DNA of 64,000 nucleotides, taken from the NCBI GenBank assembly GCA_039621445.1, contig CP154955.1:19696691-19760690 (forward strand), read 5' to 3'. Each line of letters starts with the position of its first letter. Position 1 is the stretch's first letter. Under the pieces are notes generated by a model that did no database searches, was not told the origin of the DNA, and saw only the letters and a program-made list of their open reading frames with translations. Shown in pieces: positions 9,922 through 19,593 of this stretch. Position numbers and translations under genes: made by a program. Source of the stretch: Euglena gracilis. Its lineage: Eukaryota > Euglenida > Euglenophyceae > Euglenales.

Positions 9922-10039
9922 CTGCTGCAGATCATCCCCGCCAACTCCACGCTCGCCGCGGAGGTCCAGCCAGAGGCGCCGACCGCGGAGGAGGCGTGGC
10001 TGGCGGAGCAGGCGGCGGAGCCGGGGGTTACCCGCACCG
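9922..10039 (+). CDS. FKBP-domain gene: domain 2/3 linker and domain 3 N-terminal helix (exon)
   Basis: Encodes LLQIIPANSTLAAEVQPEAP then TAEEAWLAEQAAEPGVTRT. The first part finishes domain 2; the AEEAWLAEQ helix opens domain 3, equivalent to AEEKWLAEV and QEWLDEV of the other domains. The exon ends near CAGGGGACGG (10040-10049), whose complement CCGTCCCTG is at 10530-10538. Confidence 0.75.
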
Positions 10040-10555
10040 CAGGGGACGGTGCAATGTGGCTGCTGGGCCATCGTGAGGCCATCGTAAGCCCCCGTTATGG
10101 CTCCGGAACCCTCAAGGGGACACCCTGACGATGTTGATTGGGCAAAGCAAGTAGTCGATTGCCTCTGCAAGCGATGCTCGGTTCTTCAGCACAACCGACC
10201 AGCATCCCCGTGCCAGTGAAAGTGTGTCAGAGCTTCACGACGATGTCTGAAATCCTGCAAAATGCACGATTTGGCAGTTGTTTCAAGTCTGAAAAACTTG
10301 CGACACCCCTAAATAGCACCGCCCGCGTGCTTTCCGCCTCGCTTGCTTTAGGCGGGGTATTTCACCTGCGCAGGCTGGGGGAGTATTTATTCATAGGGGC
10401 AATGATTCTGATACATGGCATATGATTCTTAACTGAAATGAAAGCAGCGTATTTCAAACAAAATGGTTGGAACAAACCCCGGTGAGTGTTGCCTGGAACA
10501 GAGACTACCACCTGCCACCGGAGGCAGGCCCGTCCCTGCCCCGCCCCCAACCCAG
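10040..10555 (+). other. non-conventional intron 8 of FKBP gene
   Basis: CAGGGGACGG at 10040-10049 pairs with CCGTCCCTG at 10530-10538. Removal joins GVTRT to SGVLYK, like NVTKTPGGLLYK of domain 1. The exact 3' junction is ambiguous within 10545-10556. Confidence 0.6.
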
Positions 10556-10712
10556 CTCGGGCGTGCTGTACAAGATGGTCCATACCGGCCCGGGGACGCT
10601 GAACCTCACGAAGAAGGACCGCTGCGTGCTGCACTACCGGGGGGCGCTGCCCGACGGCACCGAGGTGGAGTCCACCTACGCCGCCGGCACCCCCGCCAAC
10701 GTCACCGTGGCC
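10556..10712 (+). CDS. FKBP-domain gene: domain 3, HYRG exon
   Basis: Encodes SGVLYKMVHTGPGTLNLTKK then DRCVLHYRGALPDGTEVEST and YAAGTPANVTVA. The fold signature HYRGxLxDGT is clear, but the pocket residues Phe-Asp are Val-Glu (EVEST), so ligand binding is probably altered in this domain. The exon ends near 10712, where a GC-rich intron end complementary to its partner begins. Confidence 0.8.
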
Positions 10713-11006
10713 GCCCCGCCCGCCTGCCTTTTGCCTGCCGGCTGTTTGATTTGAACGGTGCGCACACCGGTCGCCAACGGAAGTGTGAGTTCTTGGCAGC
10801 CGTTGGAACTGCCCGCCTGACTTGGAGAACGTACACAGACTCCGCGCCCCCAGCTTGAGCAACGACGGGCTGCAAGGGCGGAGGAGCCAGCGGTGCCCAC
10901 CCCCGCCCTCGCCTTTTTGCCGGCAGCAACATCAGTGGCACCGAAGGCGCAGAGAGACTTTTTCGATCCAAGAAAGCGAAGCCCTGGAACACCATTGGCT
11001 ACCAAT

Positions 11007-11272
11007 CAGGAGTTTTTTTTAGTCTTGGACCCCCTCCCCCCGGGCTGGGGCTGGGGCTGGGGCTGGTGGGTATATCTTTTTCGGCGCTGAAGGCGCCGAA
11101 AAATGAAGAAAAGGTGCTATTTTTGGCATTTTTGGCCATTTTCGGGCAAAAGTGGGTGGGTCCCCCGGGACCCCCCCCCCTCCCCCGGGGGGACGCCACC
11201 CCAGGGGGTGGGTGGGGGGGTGGGTGCTGACTCCCTCCCCCCCCTCCCTCTTCGGTCTTAAAAGAACCCCTG
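11007..11272. mobile_element. hAT-like MITE, copy 2, with perfect 8-bp target duplication
   Basis: Begins CAGGAGTTTTTTTTAGTC and ends GGTCTTAAAAGAACCCCTG. CTACCAAT is found immediately on both sides (10999-11006 and 11273-11280). An 8-bp duplication with CAGGGG-type termini is typical of hAT transposons. The interior has no ORF of note, so it is non-autonomous. Confidence 0.85.
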
Positions 11273-11324
11273 CTACCAATGGCTGGCCAATGGCTATCCA
11301 GCTCAAATTATGGAGTCAGAATTG

Positions 11325-11357
11325 TTGTGTGTGTGTGTGTGTGTGTGTGTGTGTCTG
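11325..11357. repeat. (TG)n microsatellite
   Basis: About fifteen TG dinucleotides in a row, ending in TGTCTGTG. It lies in the same intron as MITE copy 2. Confidence 0.8.
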
Positions 11358-11511
11358 TGATCAGCTGTTTTTGGGCTTTTTTCCCGCAGAGCCAATTTCG
11401 CAGACGCGGTTCGCCTGCCGTCCGGGCTCACTTCCCACCTCTGAGCTCACCCCCCCCCCCCCCGGGCTGGCCCCCAACGTCCCTCAGCCCTCCGCAGGTG
11501 GAGGGGCGGGG

Positions 11512-11637
11512 CCGAAGCAGCTCATCAAGGGCGTGCAGGAGGCGCTGCGGCTGATGCGGGAGGGGGACCGGTGGGAGGTCTTCCTGCCGCACCACCTCGC
11601 GTACGGCCCCGCCGGGCTGCCCCCCAAGGTGCCGGCC
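11512..11637 (+). CDS. FKBP-domain gene: domain 3, central exon
   Basis: Encodes PKQLIKGVQEALRLMREGDR then WEVFLPHHLAYGPAGLPPKV and PA. This is a complete FKBP second half with GDRWEVFLP and HLAYG. The pocket Trp is Val (IKGV), as in domain 1. The exon ends in GTG CCG GCC just before AGGGCCCGGGG; the following exon continues FSPLHYELELL. Confidence 0.8.
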
Positions 11638-12589
11638 AGGGCCCGGGGGGGGTGGGCTGTGCCAGGCCTTAAACCAGACAGAAGCCAAAGTGCATCTAAG
11701 GGGGGGGGCTGTCCCCCTGACTAAAGTGGAGTATGTGTCTGGCGGGCGCGTCGTGGCCGGCGTCGTAAATAGAATCAGTCCCGCCAGGCCCAGGCCACCT
11801 CCATGCACACCGACAAAACGGGCCAGAGATGATAAACAGCGCCGGGCCAGAAGAGGGAATGAAACGCACCAACAAACAGCAGCAGTGCACACAGGGGGGG
11901 GGTCCCTACTCTTAGGCGGCCGGATTCGCACTTAAGCTTTTTTCTTTTTATTTGCGCATTTGCGCGCATTTACGATTTTTTTTGATTGTGCTTTGTTTCG
12001 GCTGTGAAGGTCAGGGGGGTTTGAAAACACGTTGACAAGAGAGTGCAAAAAATGATCGAAGTTCTGATTTTGGCTGGGAGACCCCTGGGACTTTGGCAAA
12101 AAATGGTGTTTTTGGGGTGTACCAAAATGGACTTTGTACGTTGAAACCCCCGGGATCTTGCCGGCCCAAAGGGAAAAAAACGCAAAAAAGCACCATAGGA
12201 ACGGGACCTTTGCCGCCCTTGTTGCTTCTTTCGGCTGTGTCCCCGGGTGTGTCCGAGCTGCCGGCGGTGTGCGTCCTGGGTGTTTGCCGGACTGCGTTGC
12301 TTGCGGTGCCTTGGTGTGGTGTTTTTGGGCTGTTTGTTAAAGCGCGGGGAGGAAGTGCCAGGGGGTGTGAGTGTGGTGTGACTGAGCCGGCGGGAGGGAC
12401 ACAGGGGAAGGAAGGTGAGTACGGGGTGTTGGGCAAGGGAAGCGCAGAGGGGATGAATTGGGGTCCGCAGGGAATGAAGGGAATCAAGGGGAACGGGTGT
12501 CTCCCACCCGGCTTGTACCCGGGATGCGCAGAACCAGCTGTGTGGCAAAGAACCCTGCAGGAGAAGCCAAACACTGGAAGGGCAAAATT

Positions 12590-12910
12590 GTGTTTATGCG
12601 CGCAAATGCGCGCACCAACATGTTTATGTTGATGCGCGCAATTGCGCGCATCAACACAATTTTGTCCTTCTAGTGTTGGGCTTTGGCACCCATGAACTGA
12701 CGCCGTTGAAAAACTGCGTGACATAGAGGCCCTGACGGTACAGACTGACGGGCCATCCAGTTGGTGAGTTTGTCACACTGTTTGTCAACGGCGCAAGCTT
12801 ATGGGCGCAAATGCGCGCACAAACAAATTATGTTTTATGCGCGCATTTTCGCAAATGCACGCACCAACATAATTGTGTTGGTGCGCGCATTTGCGGCCAT
12901 AAACACAAAT
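12590..12910. repeat. GCGC-rich palindromic repeat cluster 1 in transposon
   Basis: Repeated words such as GCGCGCAAATGCGCGCACCA and GATGCGCGCAATTGCGCGCA, separated by T/A-rich AACATAATTGTG-type spacers. Several are self-complementary. They resemble the subterminal sequence of the transposon (TTTATTTGCGCATTTGCGCG). Confidence 0.8.
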
Positions 12911-12959
12911 AAGACCGGTGTGACGGAAACACAACCGTCAAACACTGAGAGCAGATGTG

Positions 12960-13107
12960 GTTTATTTGCGCATTTGCGCGCATCACGTTGTTTGTGGGCT
13001 CAAATAAATGCGCAAATAAACTGCATGAATAAACTGCACAATTTACTATGTTTATTTGCGCATTTGCGCCCACAAACAACGTGATGCGCGCAAATGCGCA
13101 AATAAAC
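12960..13107. repeat. 40-bp perfect inverted repeat inside transposon
   Basis: 12960-12999 (begins GTTTATTTGCGCATTTGCGC, ends CGTTGTTTGTGGGC) and 13068-13107 are exact reverse complements, with a 68-base spacer that itself holds another copy of the word GTTTATTTGCGCATTTGCGC. Confidence 0.9.
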
Positions 13108-14089
13108 AACTAATGGAGGAGTAGAAAACCTGAAAACCTGAAAACGATTGCATTTGGCTCTCCTGCAACTACCCTTAGTGGCTTCTGAATGGGTTGAAAG
13201 CAAATGACCACACCGTCTCCTCCGGTATATGATGTTATTGTGCGGTTTTTTGACCATTGACAGGTCCCACAAAAGATGGGGACATGGGATCTCCAGAAGG
13301 TGCGTGCATAGCCACCCAGTAACGGTACACCTCCACCGGCACCAATTTTTGGGTCCCAAGGGCCCAGCCGCTGACCTGCGGCCTGGGCTCCGCCGTCAAA
13401 GCCCCATCAGCTGCTGATGCTTCAGCACCCAACAGGTCAGCATCCACTTCCCCGGTGCAATGACACCCACCACAGCTGCCACGTTGTGCCCCGCAACCAG
13501 GGTGTAAGACTGGGGGTATGACGTGGTGCCAGTGCATGGCAACCAGCAGCTGAAGAGAGGTAGCCCTCAAGCACCCGTTACTTTGGATGCAAGGAAGTGT
13601 TGAACCTTTGCCCCTGGATTGGGTGCGTCAAAGCGGTGCGACCCACTCCCCCCAAATTATGCACAAAAACCGGTGTTTTTTACGTTTTTCAAGGGAAAAA
13701 TGGCAAAGAAAACCGTAAAACGGACTCCGGCCCGACACGTCCTGGGTATTTCAGGTGCCAAATTTTGTCTTCTTGTAACGCAGTCCTGTTGCAGAAAAGG
13801 TGTCAAACAGCCACAGGTCGTTTGCATGTCATCAATTCATTACGTTTAACTGCCAAACGGATGACGCCAAAACAACAGGTCGTGTGGGCCGGGTAACAGC
13901 AGTGCAAATGTACACACGTGAGACAGGCAAATTTTCGCTCGTCTCATGCCGTGTTCCAGTGAACACTCCACACCACCTCTCACTACAAATTTCATCGCCA
14001 CGTAATTGTGGCGCAAACCATGGGTTGGCGTGAGGAATTGCGTTCGCCAGCTGTCACGGAGGAGGAGATGGTATCGCACAACTCATGTG

Positions 14090-14530
14090 TGTTGATGCGC
14101 GCATTTGCGCAAATAAACACAACTTTGTTTGTGTGCTCTAAGGCTCCTGCAAACACATTATTTTGAAGCGGTGTATAAAATGTTTGTGCGCGCATTTGCG
14201 CAAATGCGCGCACAAACGTAATTGTGTTTATTTGCGCAATTGCGCGCACCAACACGCCCATCACGTTTTAAACCTCGCAGGTCATGGTCCTCATTGGTGT
14301 CTTTTAACACAGAAAGTAAAAGTACATGTTGGTGGGCGCATTTGCGCAAATAAACATAAACGTGTTGGTGTGCGCATTTGCGCAAATGCGCACCACCAAA
14401 TGTGTTGGTGCGCGCATTTGCGCCCACCAACACGTCATTTTATCATCATCGGTTTACGTTTTATTTGCGCAAATGCGCCCATAAACACAATTGTTTTGAT
14501 TTGCGCAATTGCGCGCATAAACACACATCA
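14090..14530. repeat. GCGC-rich palindromic repeat cluster 2 in transposon
   Basis: At least eight copies of words like TTTGCGCAAATGCGC and AATTGCGCGCA joined to GTGTTTATTTG or CACCAACAC. It mirrors cluster 1 and the element ends. Possibly transposase-binding or origin-like repeats; function unknown. Confidence 0.8.
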
Positions 14531-15356
14531 ATTGCGTGACGGCTGCCTCACGTAGTCTGTGCGTCTGTGGTGGTGTGATATACCGAGGCCCCGTGTGTCC
14601 TCACCAGTGGCGGTAGTATCACAGCCAGTTCAGCCAGCACGTCAGCACCATTTCCAAGTGTCGTAACAAGGGGTGTGTGCCTCTCTCCTGTTTGATGTAC
14701 AACAGCACAAGTCTCACCCTCAGCCCTATTCACGTCACCTGGTAAGCAGCATGCACACCAGACCACTGGGAGTTAATCCCCTCCAACAGATGGGTGTAAC
14801 GGTTCTTAAATCGTGTTCTGGGTGTCAGGGTACAGGGTCCCAGGGGTTACAAAAAAAATGGTACATTTGCGCAATTGCGCGCATCCAAAGGAAAAAAAGC
14901 TTAAGTGCGAATCCGGCCGCCTAAGCTACTGGGTGCTGGGGATGGGCGTGAACCTCCTGTCCCTCTTGATTTTTCTCCTGAAGAGTCTGAACGGGAATCC
15001 CGAAAGCCGATGGGGAGGGGGGTGGGAGGGGAAGTCCACCCCCTCCGCCCAAACCCATCCTGGTCGACCCCCCTATACCAGGTTTGTCTCTCTGCCCCCA
15101 CCCCTTCCTGTCTTTCCAAAGCGGCACAAGGAAAAACCCTTTGGTGTTCGGAATTGCCGCGCTGGTTCCCCCCACCTTCTGCACATTTGTGCGAGGTGTT
15201 CCAAGTGTGTCCGCCACGACATTTTGGTGGGAATGACTTGTCGGCTGAGTTGTTCGATCTCCTGGCTTTGGCGAATCGGCGGGTCAACAACAAGAACCGG
15301 AGGGCGGACCTGTGCGCGACACACGCTAGTGTCTCCCCCGACCCCTGCGCCCGCCC

Positions 15357-15498
15357 TTCAGCCCCCTGCACTACGAGCTGGAGCTGCTGCAGATCATCCC
15401 CGCGGCCCCGCCTGCCGCCGCTGCTGACGCCCCCGCCGAGACGGCCGCGGACGCCTCAGCCCCCAAGCCTGCAAAGGACGCCGCCCAAACCTGCCCAG
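15357..15498 (+). CDS. FKBP-domain gene: domain 3 end and Ala/Pro-rich linker (exon)
   Basis: Encodes FSPLHYELELLQIIPAAPPA then AAADAPAETAADASAPKPAK and DAAQTCP. The first part is the last FKBP strand; the rest is a low-complexity Ala/Pro/Asp linker leading to the Lys-rich tail. The 3' end is near CCAGGTGTTT (an ordinary GT donor at 15499 is possible). Confidence 0.75.
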
Positions 15499-16249
15499 GT
15501 GTTTCCCCCCTTCCTTCTCTGTACAGCGATTTCCTGGTGGTGCGCATGAATATCTACCTGCCCCCCCCCCAGGGTTGTATGGGAAGCTCCGCAGACATGA
15601 GGTAGGTGGTGGGGGGGTCACCCCCCCCCCCGAGGGGGTAAGTTGGCAAGGGGTCCCCCCCCTAGTTTTGGAAGGGGCAGTCCCCCCACCCCCCCTCCTT
15701 CTCTGCGGGGGCAAAAAAAATCTTCTGGCAGTCGCTCCGGGTGTGCATTTTTGTAAGGACCCTCTTGGGGCTCAATATGAAATTTTACCCTCAACAGCGA
15801 GAAGTTCCAGCAACTGAAAACTGGAGGTTGGAGGGGGTCCCCCACCCCCTGCCCAGTTTTGGAAGGGGGGTCCCCCCCCCCCCCTCCTCCTCCTCCTCCG
15901 AGATTCCCATACAAGCCTGCCCCCCCCCCCCAAATTGACGCCACCCGTTGCGTAAGTTTGGTTTTCAGTTGATCTGACTGAGGGGTTGCTTAAATCTGGG
16001 CTTCACTGGATAGGCCGAAGGGTGACAAAAAATGCCTTTTTCCAATGAAGGAAGGAGATACCCCCCCCCCCCCCGGGAAACTGTTACCTGTCAGGGCACA
16101 GAGGTAGATGACAGGTGCTACAGTGACAGGTGTGGGTACAGAGGTTGGTTACAGTTTCCCCGGGGGGGTTTGGGCCAGAGGGAAAAAGGTGAAGCTTTCG
16201 ACCCCTGCACACCACAGACATTGTGGTGGGTCAGGGTCTGACCGGGCAG
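15499..16249 (+). other. intron 11 of FKBP gene (poly-C/G rich)
   Basis: Contains many runs of 8-14 C or G (for example 15562-15571, 15873-15885 and 16060-16075). No gene is seen and no clear complementary ends were found, so this one may be a conventional GT-AG intron. Confidence 0.4.
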
Positions 16250-16388
16250 CTTTGTCCCCAAGAAGAAGAAGGGGGCCAAGGAGGAGGCCAAGAAGGAGGC
16301 CAAGAAGGCGGACAAGTCAGCCAAGGAAACCAAACCCAAGGAGGAGGCAGTGCCACAGGAGGACGTCAAGACGGCTGCAACGGAGACG
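16250..16388 (+). CDS. FKBP-domain gene: Lys-rich tail exon 1
   Basis: Follows CAG at 16247-16249. Encodes FVPKKKKGAKEEAKKEAKKA then DKSAKETKPKEEAVPQEDVK, strongly Lys/Glu/Ala-rich. Such tails are found on nuclear/nucleolar FKBPs of fungi and insects (there usually N-terminal), but localisation here is inference. I end it at a GTGAAG donor (16389); alternatively the frame runs on to a TGA at 16461-16463 and the gene would end there. Confidence 0.6.
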
Positions 16389-17281
16389 GTGAAGGAGGGG
16401 AAGAAGGAGGCTGGGAAGGCAGCCAACCTCCAACGGCTGCCCCCTCCCCCACTGATGCCCTGATGGCTGAATGGGACCATCTGAAACCTCACCCCCCACC
16501 AAGAAATTATCCTCTTTCCATTTTCATTATAAATAAACTGTCGCTCGGAAAATGTCTCTGAGGTCTATTTTTACCGACCTTTTCTAAACAATTTTCCAAA
16601 AAAATGATATTTTCTTGTTGAAAAGATTTTTTCCTGAAAGACGAAAAAACCAGGAGGCATTATTTGCAGGATTTTTGGCCACCAATGTGCAAATATCTTT
16701 TCTTTTCTTTCTTTCTTTCTTTCTTTCTTTTTAAATTGGACCCCCCACAGAAAGCTGTCTCCTGCTGTCTGCTGACCTGTCTGAAGATAGTGAGGGGTGG
16801 GTGGGGCTGACCGAAACAATCCAATCAATCCAATGTCTGGGGCCGGGCAGAAACAATACAAAGTGCGCAGGCAGGGTGGGGTGGCCTGAGGGTATTAAGC
16901 GAGCGTTGCTTTTGTACAGGGGGAGGGAGGGGGGTCCAACCACCTCCCTGGGGTGGTTGGACCCCCTCCCCTCAGGTTTGAAGGGGAGTCCGGAAGCCCC
17001 CCGATGGAACCAAACAATTATTTTGCTTTCCTGGCGCTTCGCGCTGGCAGACTTATGTTTTTATCATCTGTTTTTATCAATTTGGAGAGAAAAATCACCT
17101 GAAAACACAGTTTTGGGCACTATTTGAAGCCCCTCAAAGGTTTTTCCACTTTACTTTGCGCCGGTTTTTTTTTAACCCGGGGGGGGGGGTCCGTTGCCGT
17201 CCCCCTCCCCCCTTCTCACTTTAAAATCTGGTGGGCTGAGTGGACGCCTGATAGCCTCCTCCTCCCTTTGCTTCCCTGCAG
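16389..17281 (+). other. intron in Lys-rich tail; no gene seen
   Basis: Contains a (TTTC)n run (16699-16731) and a GGGAGGGAGGGGGG tract around 16920 with a nearby complement. No recognisable coding sequence. Confidence 0.4.
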
Positions 17282-17342
17282 GCTTTTGTGCCTGAGAAGC
17301 TGTCTGTCTCCCGCCTGGGAAACTATCAGGGTCCTGAGCAGG
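17282..17342 (+). CDS. FKBP-domain gene: short exon in tail (tentative)
   Basis: A 61-base open segment between CCCTGCAG and a GGTTTG donor encodes AFVPEKLSVSRLGNYQGPEQ. Good acceptor and donor with an open frame suggest an exon, but the peptide is not recognised. Confidence 0.4.
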
Positions 17343-17538
17343 GTTTGATTTAAGGAGGGCGACCAGGGTTGAGGGGGGGGGGTGTCCCTGAACCCCTCCC
17401 CTCCACATATCGAACCCTGGTTCCCAGTCTACCGTGTTAGACAACCGTTTCTCAGTATATATTTGGACGGTCAAACTGGGGGGGAGGGCAGGCGTGGTTT
17501 GGAGGGCGCCTCCAGACTTACGCCCGTCTCACTCACAG

Positions 17539-17718
17539 CCTCATTGGTGGTTGCCCGTGGCCAAGGACGCCCGCAAGGAGGGGAAGAAGGGCGGGAAGGG
17601 GGAGGGGAAGGCGGCGAAGGAGGGGGAGCCAAGCGCCCCTCAGTCTGCAGAGGGGAAGGAGAGCCTGGCAAAAAAGGAGAAGACGGCCAGCCAGAGCCCC
17701 ATTTTCGATTGGGTGAAG
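17539..17718 (+). CDS. FKBP-domain gene: Lys-rich tail exon 2
   Basis: After CTCACAG the frame encodes PHWWLPVAKDARKEGKKGGK then GEGKAAKEGEPSAPQSAEGK, continuing ESLAKKEKTASQ to SPIFDWVK, and ends at AAG|GTCAAG. Lys/Gly/Glu-rich, like the other tail exons. Confidence 0.6.
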
Positions 17719-19289
17719 GTCAAGGCGTGCCCCTTATCAGTCGGAAGATCCTTCTGGGGGTGGGAGGGTGAGTTGGGCCAAGTGACCCCCCTCCTCACAG
17801 GGGACCTGTGTCAAAGGCGGCAGGCCTCGCTTAAGTCAGCGTGGACCCATCCCCGAAACCCTACATGGGAGGATTGGCTGCCAAAAAAGTGGTGTGGAAT
17901 TAAGTGGACAGAACAAAATCCTTCTAAATATTTATGCACCTTTTTTTGGAAATTTTCGACTTTTATCCCTGTTTTACACAGTGCTCAGCTCTTCGACATT
18001 CAGTTGTTCGGAATTTTCTTTGATGCCATATGGATCCATCTGCACACACGTGTTTCTCGACACTTGTTTGGAGACAACTCGGCCGTCGATCACTTGCTGA
18101 TGGGCTCTGGATTTGGATTTGAATAATGTGATGAGGTTCCAATGAGGTGTGTTATAAGATTATTTGGTCTTTTTTTTCTGGTGGTCTGCCAGTTTTTTTC
18201 GAAATGTTTTTTTTTTGGCCGGAAATCCTGCCCAGTATTTTTGTGCCGTGGCCCAGACCAATTTTCCGGTCTCCATTTTTTGGCTCCCCCGGAAATTTCT
18301 TCTTCTTTCTTCTTTGGGCAACCAAAGTTTTGATTATATTTTTAGAACATCATGTTTCCAAAATTATGCAATCTGTTGACCAAAAAGTGAAAATTGAAAA
18401 TTTGACAAAAATTTGATCTCTGGGGGAAAACGGTCCAAAGTTTGGAACTTTTTCAACAAGAAAAAATTTCCGAGCACAAAATTGGGATGTCCCAGGAGAA
18501 AAAAAAGGCAAAAAACCGCAAAAAACCGCAAAAAAACCCCGAAAATTCGCCAAAATCGAAAGAAAAAAAAAGAGCGCAAAGAACGCATTGTGTTTCCTCC
18601 CTGGACCCAGATCCTCCAGTAGACAGGTAGAAGCCCCTGGTCGGGCGTCGTTTAAAGACCCCCTTGGGGCAGGGTTTGATATAAGGGGAGGGGGAAGCTT
18701 CCTCCGGTCCAGCAGAGGAGGGCCTGTGGGTCAGGCATGTGGGCCTCTGATAGACCAGCTTGATTCCCAGAGAGGGGCGGGGTAGCAACCCTCCAGAAAC
18801 TACCAACTGAGCTGAGATGACTACGAGACAATGTGCAGAATGAAGGGTGTTCTCGCTATGAAGAAAGGTCCCAACCAGACAATTGCTTAAGCACTGACCG
18901 ACCCCCCCCCCCTGGGGGGTGGGTGACTGGTTTTTTTCGGAGTGGCTGAGTTTTTGACCCGTACCCCTTCCCCCAGGGGGGTCGGCAAAAAACCACTAAA
19001 GTGACTTGGCGCCAAAGGCGCCGGAATTTTTTTGGCTTTTCTTTTATGTTTTTGGTTTTTGGTTTTTGGTTTTCAAATTTCCTTTGGATTCCAGAGTGGC
19101 CGACCCCCCCCCCCCCGGGGGTAGTGACTGACTGGTTTCCCGAAAAAATTGCTATCATTCCCAGCGCAACGGGGAGAGATTGCAACATGGACCCTCGAAA
19201 TCAGCGACACAAAAAATGCAAAAATGAACAAAAAATGCAGAAATAAACACAAAAATAAATAAATAAACCCAAAAAAACGCAAGTTGCAT
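17719..19289 (+). other. presumed intron; no gene seen; holds interspersed repeat
   Basis: T-rich sequence with runs of A/G-rich words; the only feature recognised is the repeat at 18880-19140. Open frames in it lack protein character. Confidence 0.4.
18880..19140. repeat. interspersed repeat family II, copy 1
   Basis: Begins CAATTGCTTAAGCACTGACC GAC followed by poly-C; contains GGCGCCAAAGGCGCCGGAA and AGAGTGGCCGACC, and ends GTAGTGACTGACTGGTTT. The same order of parts occurs at 29768-30080, and a shorter relative occurs at ~4830-4970. Confidence 0.7.
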
Positions 19290-19593
19290 GTAAAGTGTTT
19301 CGGAGCTCCCCCTGGAGAAGGTCTTGTTCCGGCCTGTTTTGTTGGAAATCCTGAACAAGGTTTTCCCTGAGCTCATGGTGGCTGGTGTGTCAGGCTTGTC
19401 AGGCAGTCAGGTGACAAATACGGAAGTTATGGAAGTGCGAGGGGGCTCTGAGGTGGAGAAAGACAGCGCCTCCGAGTCCAAGGAGAAGGGCAGTCCGTCA
19501 AAGAAGGCGGAGGGCTCCAAGGCTGACAAGAAGGAAGCGAAGGGGTCCAAGGCGGGGAAGCAGGGCCATGCCGGCGCGGGCCCGTTGGCGCTG
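19290..19593 (+). CDS. FKBP-domain gene: Lys/Ser-rich tail exon 3
   Basis: The open frame encodes ELPLEKVLFRPVLLEILNKV then FPELMVAGVSGLSGSQ, and later EVEKDSASESKEKGSPSKKA, EGSKADKKEAKGSKAGKQG. The first half is hydrophobic and of unknown identity; the second half is Lys/Ser/Glu-rich like the other tail exons. Start uncertain; end placed at CTG|GTGTGG (19594). Confidence 0.5.

Larger units (their letters stand above)
10713..11511 (+). other. non-conventional intron 9 of FKBP gene, hosting a hAT-like MITE
   Basis: Left-end sequence GGCCGCCCCGCCCGCCTGCC (from 10709) matches the complement of the right-end sequence near 11493-11513 (GGCCCCGCCCCTCCACCTGC) at about 17 positions. The intron contains the MITE 11007-11272 and a (TG)n run at 11325-11357. 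Confidence 0.65.
11911..14925. mobile_element. 3015-bp TIR DNA transposon (non-autonomous?)
   Basis: Bases 11911-11943 are a perfect inverted repeat of 14893-14925; they begin CTTAGGCGGCCGGATTCGCA and continue CTTAAGCTTTTTT. The 5-base word CTACT lies directly outside both ends (11906-11910 and 14926-14930), a perfect target duplication. Subterminal and internal sequence is full of TTTGCGC / GCGCAAAT / GCGCGCA words in both orientations. I see no intact transposase. Short minus-strand open stretches (13235-13570, 13846-14079, 14548-14766) look mildly coding but are not recognised. The 5-bp duplication and the terminal sequence do not let me assign a superfamily. Confidence 0.9.
11638..15356 (+). 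other. 3.7-kb intron 10 of FKBP gene, enlarged by a transposon
   Basis: Left end CAGGGCCCGGGG (11637-11648) and right end CCCCGACCCCTG (15336-15347) are complementary with two mismatches. Subtracting the 3015-bp transposon and one 5-bp target duplication leaves ~0.7 kb, similar to the other introns of this gene. Confidence 0.6.

Noticed and set aside
12011-12724. 237-codon minus-strand ORF in the transposon as a transposase
   Set aside because: Pro/Ser/His-rich low-similarity sequence overlapping GCGC repeats; no DDE-type or zinc-binding pattern visible.
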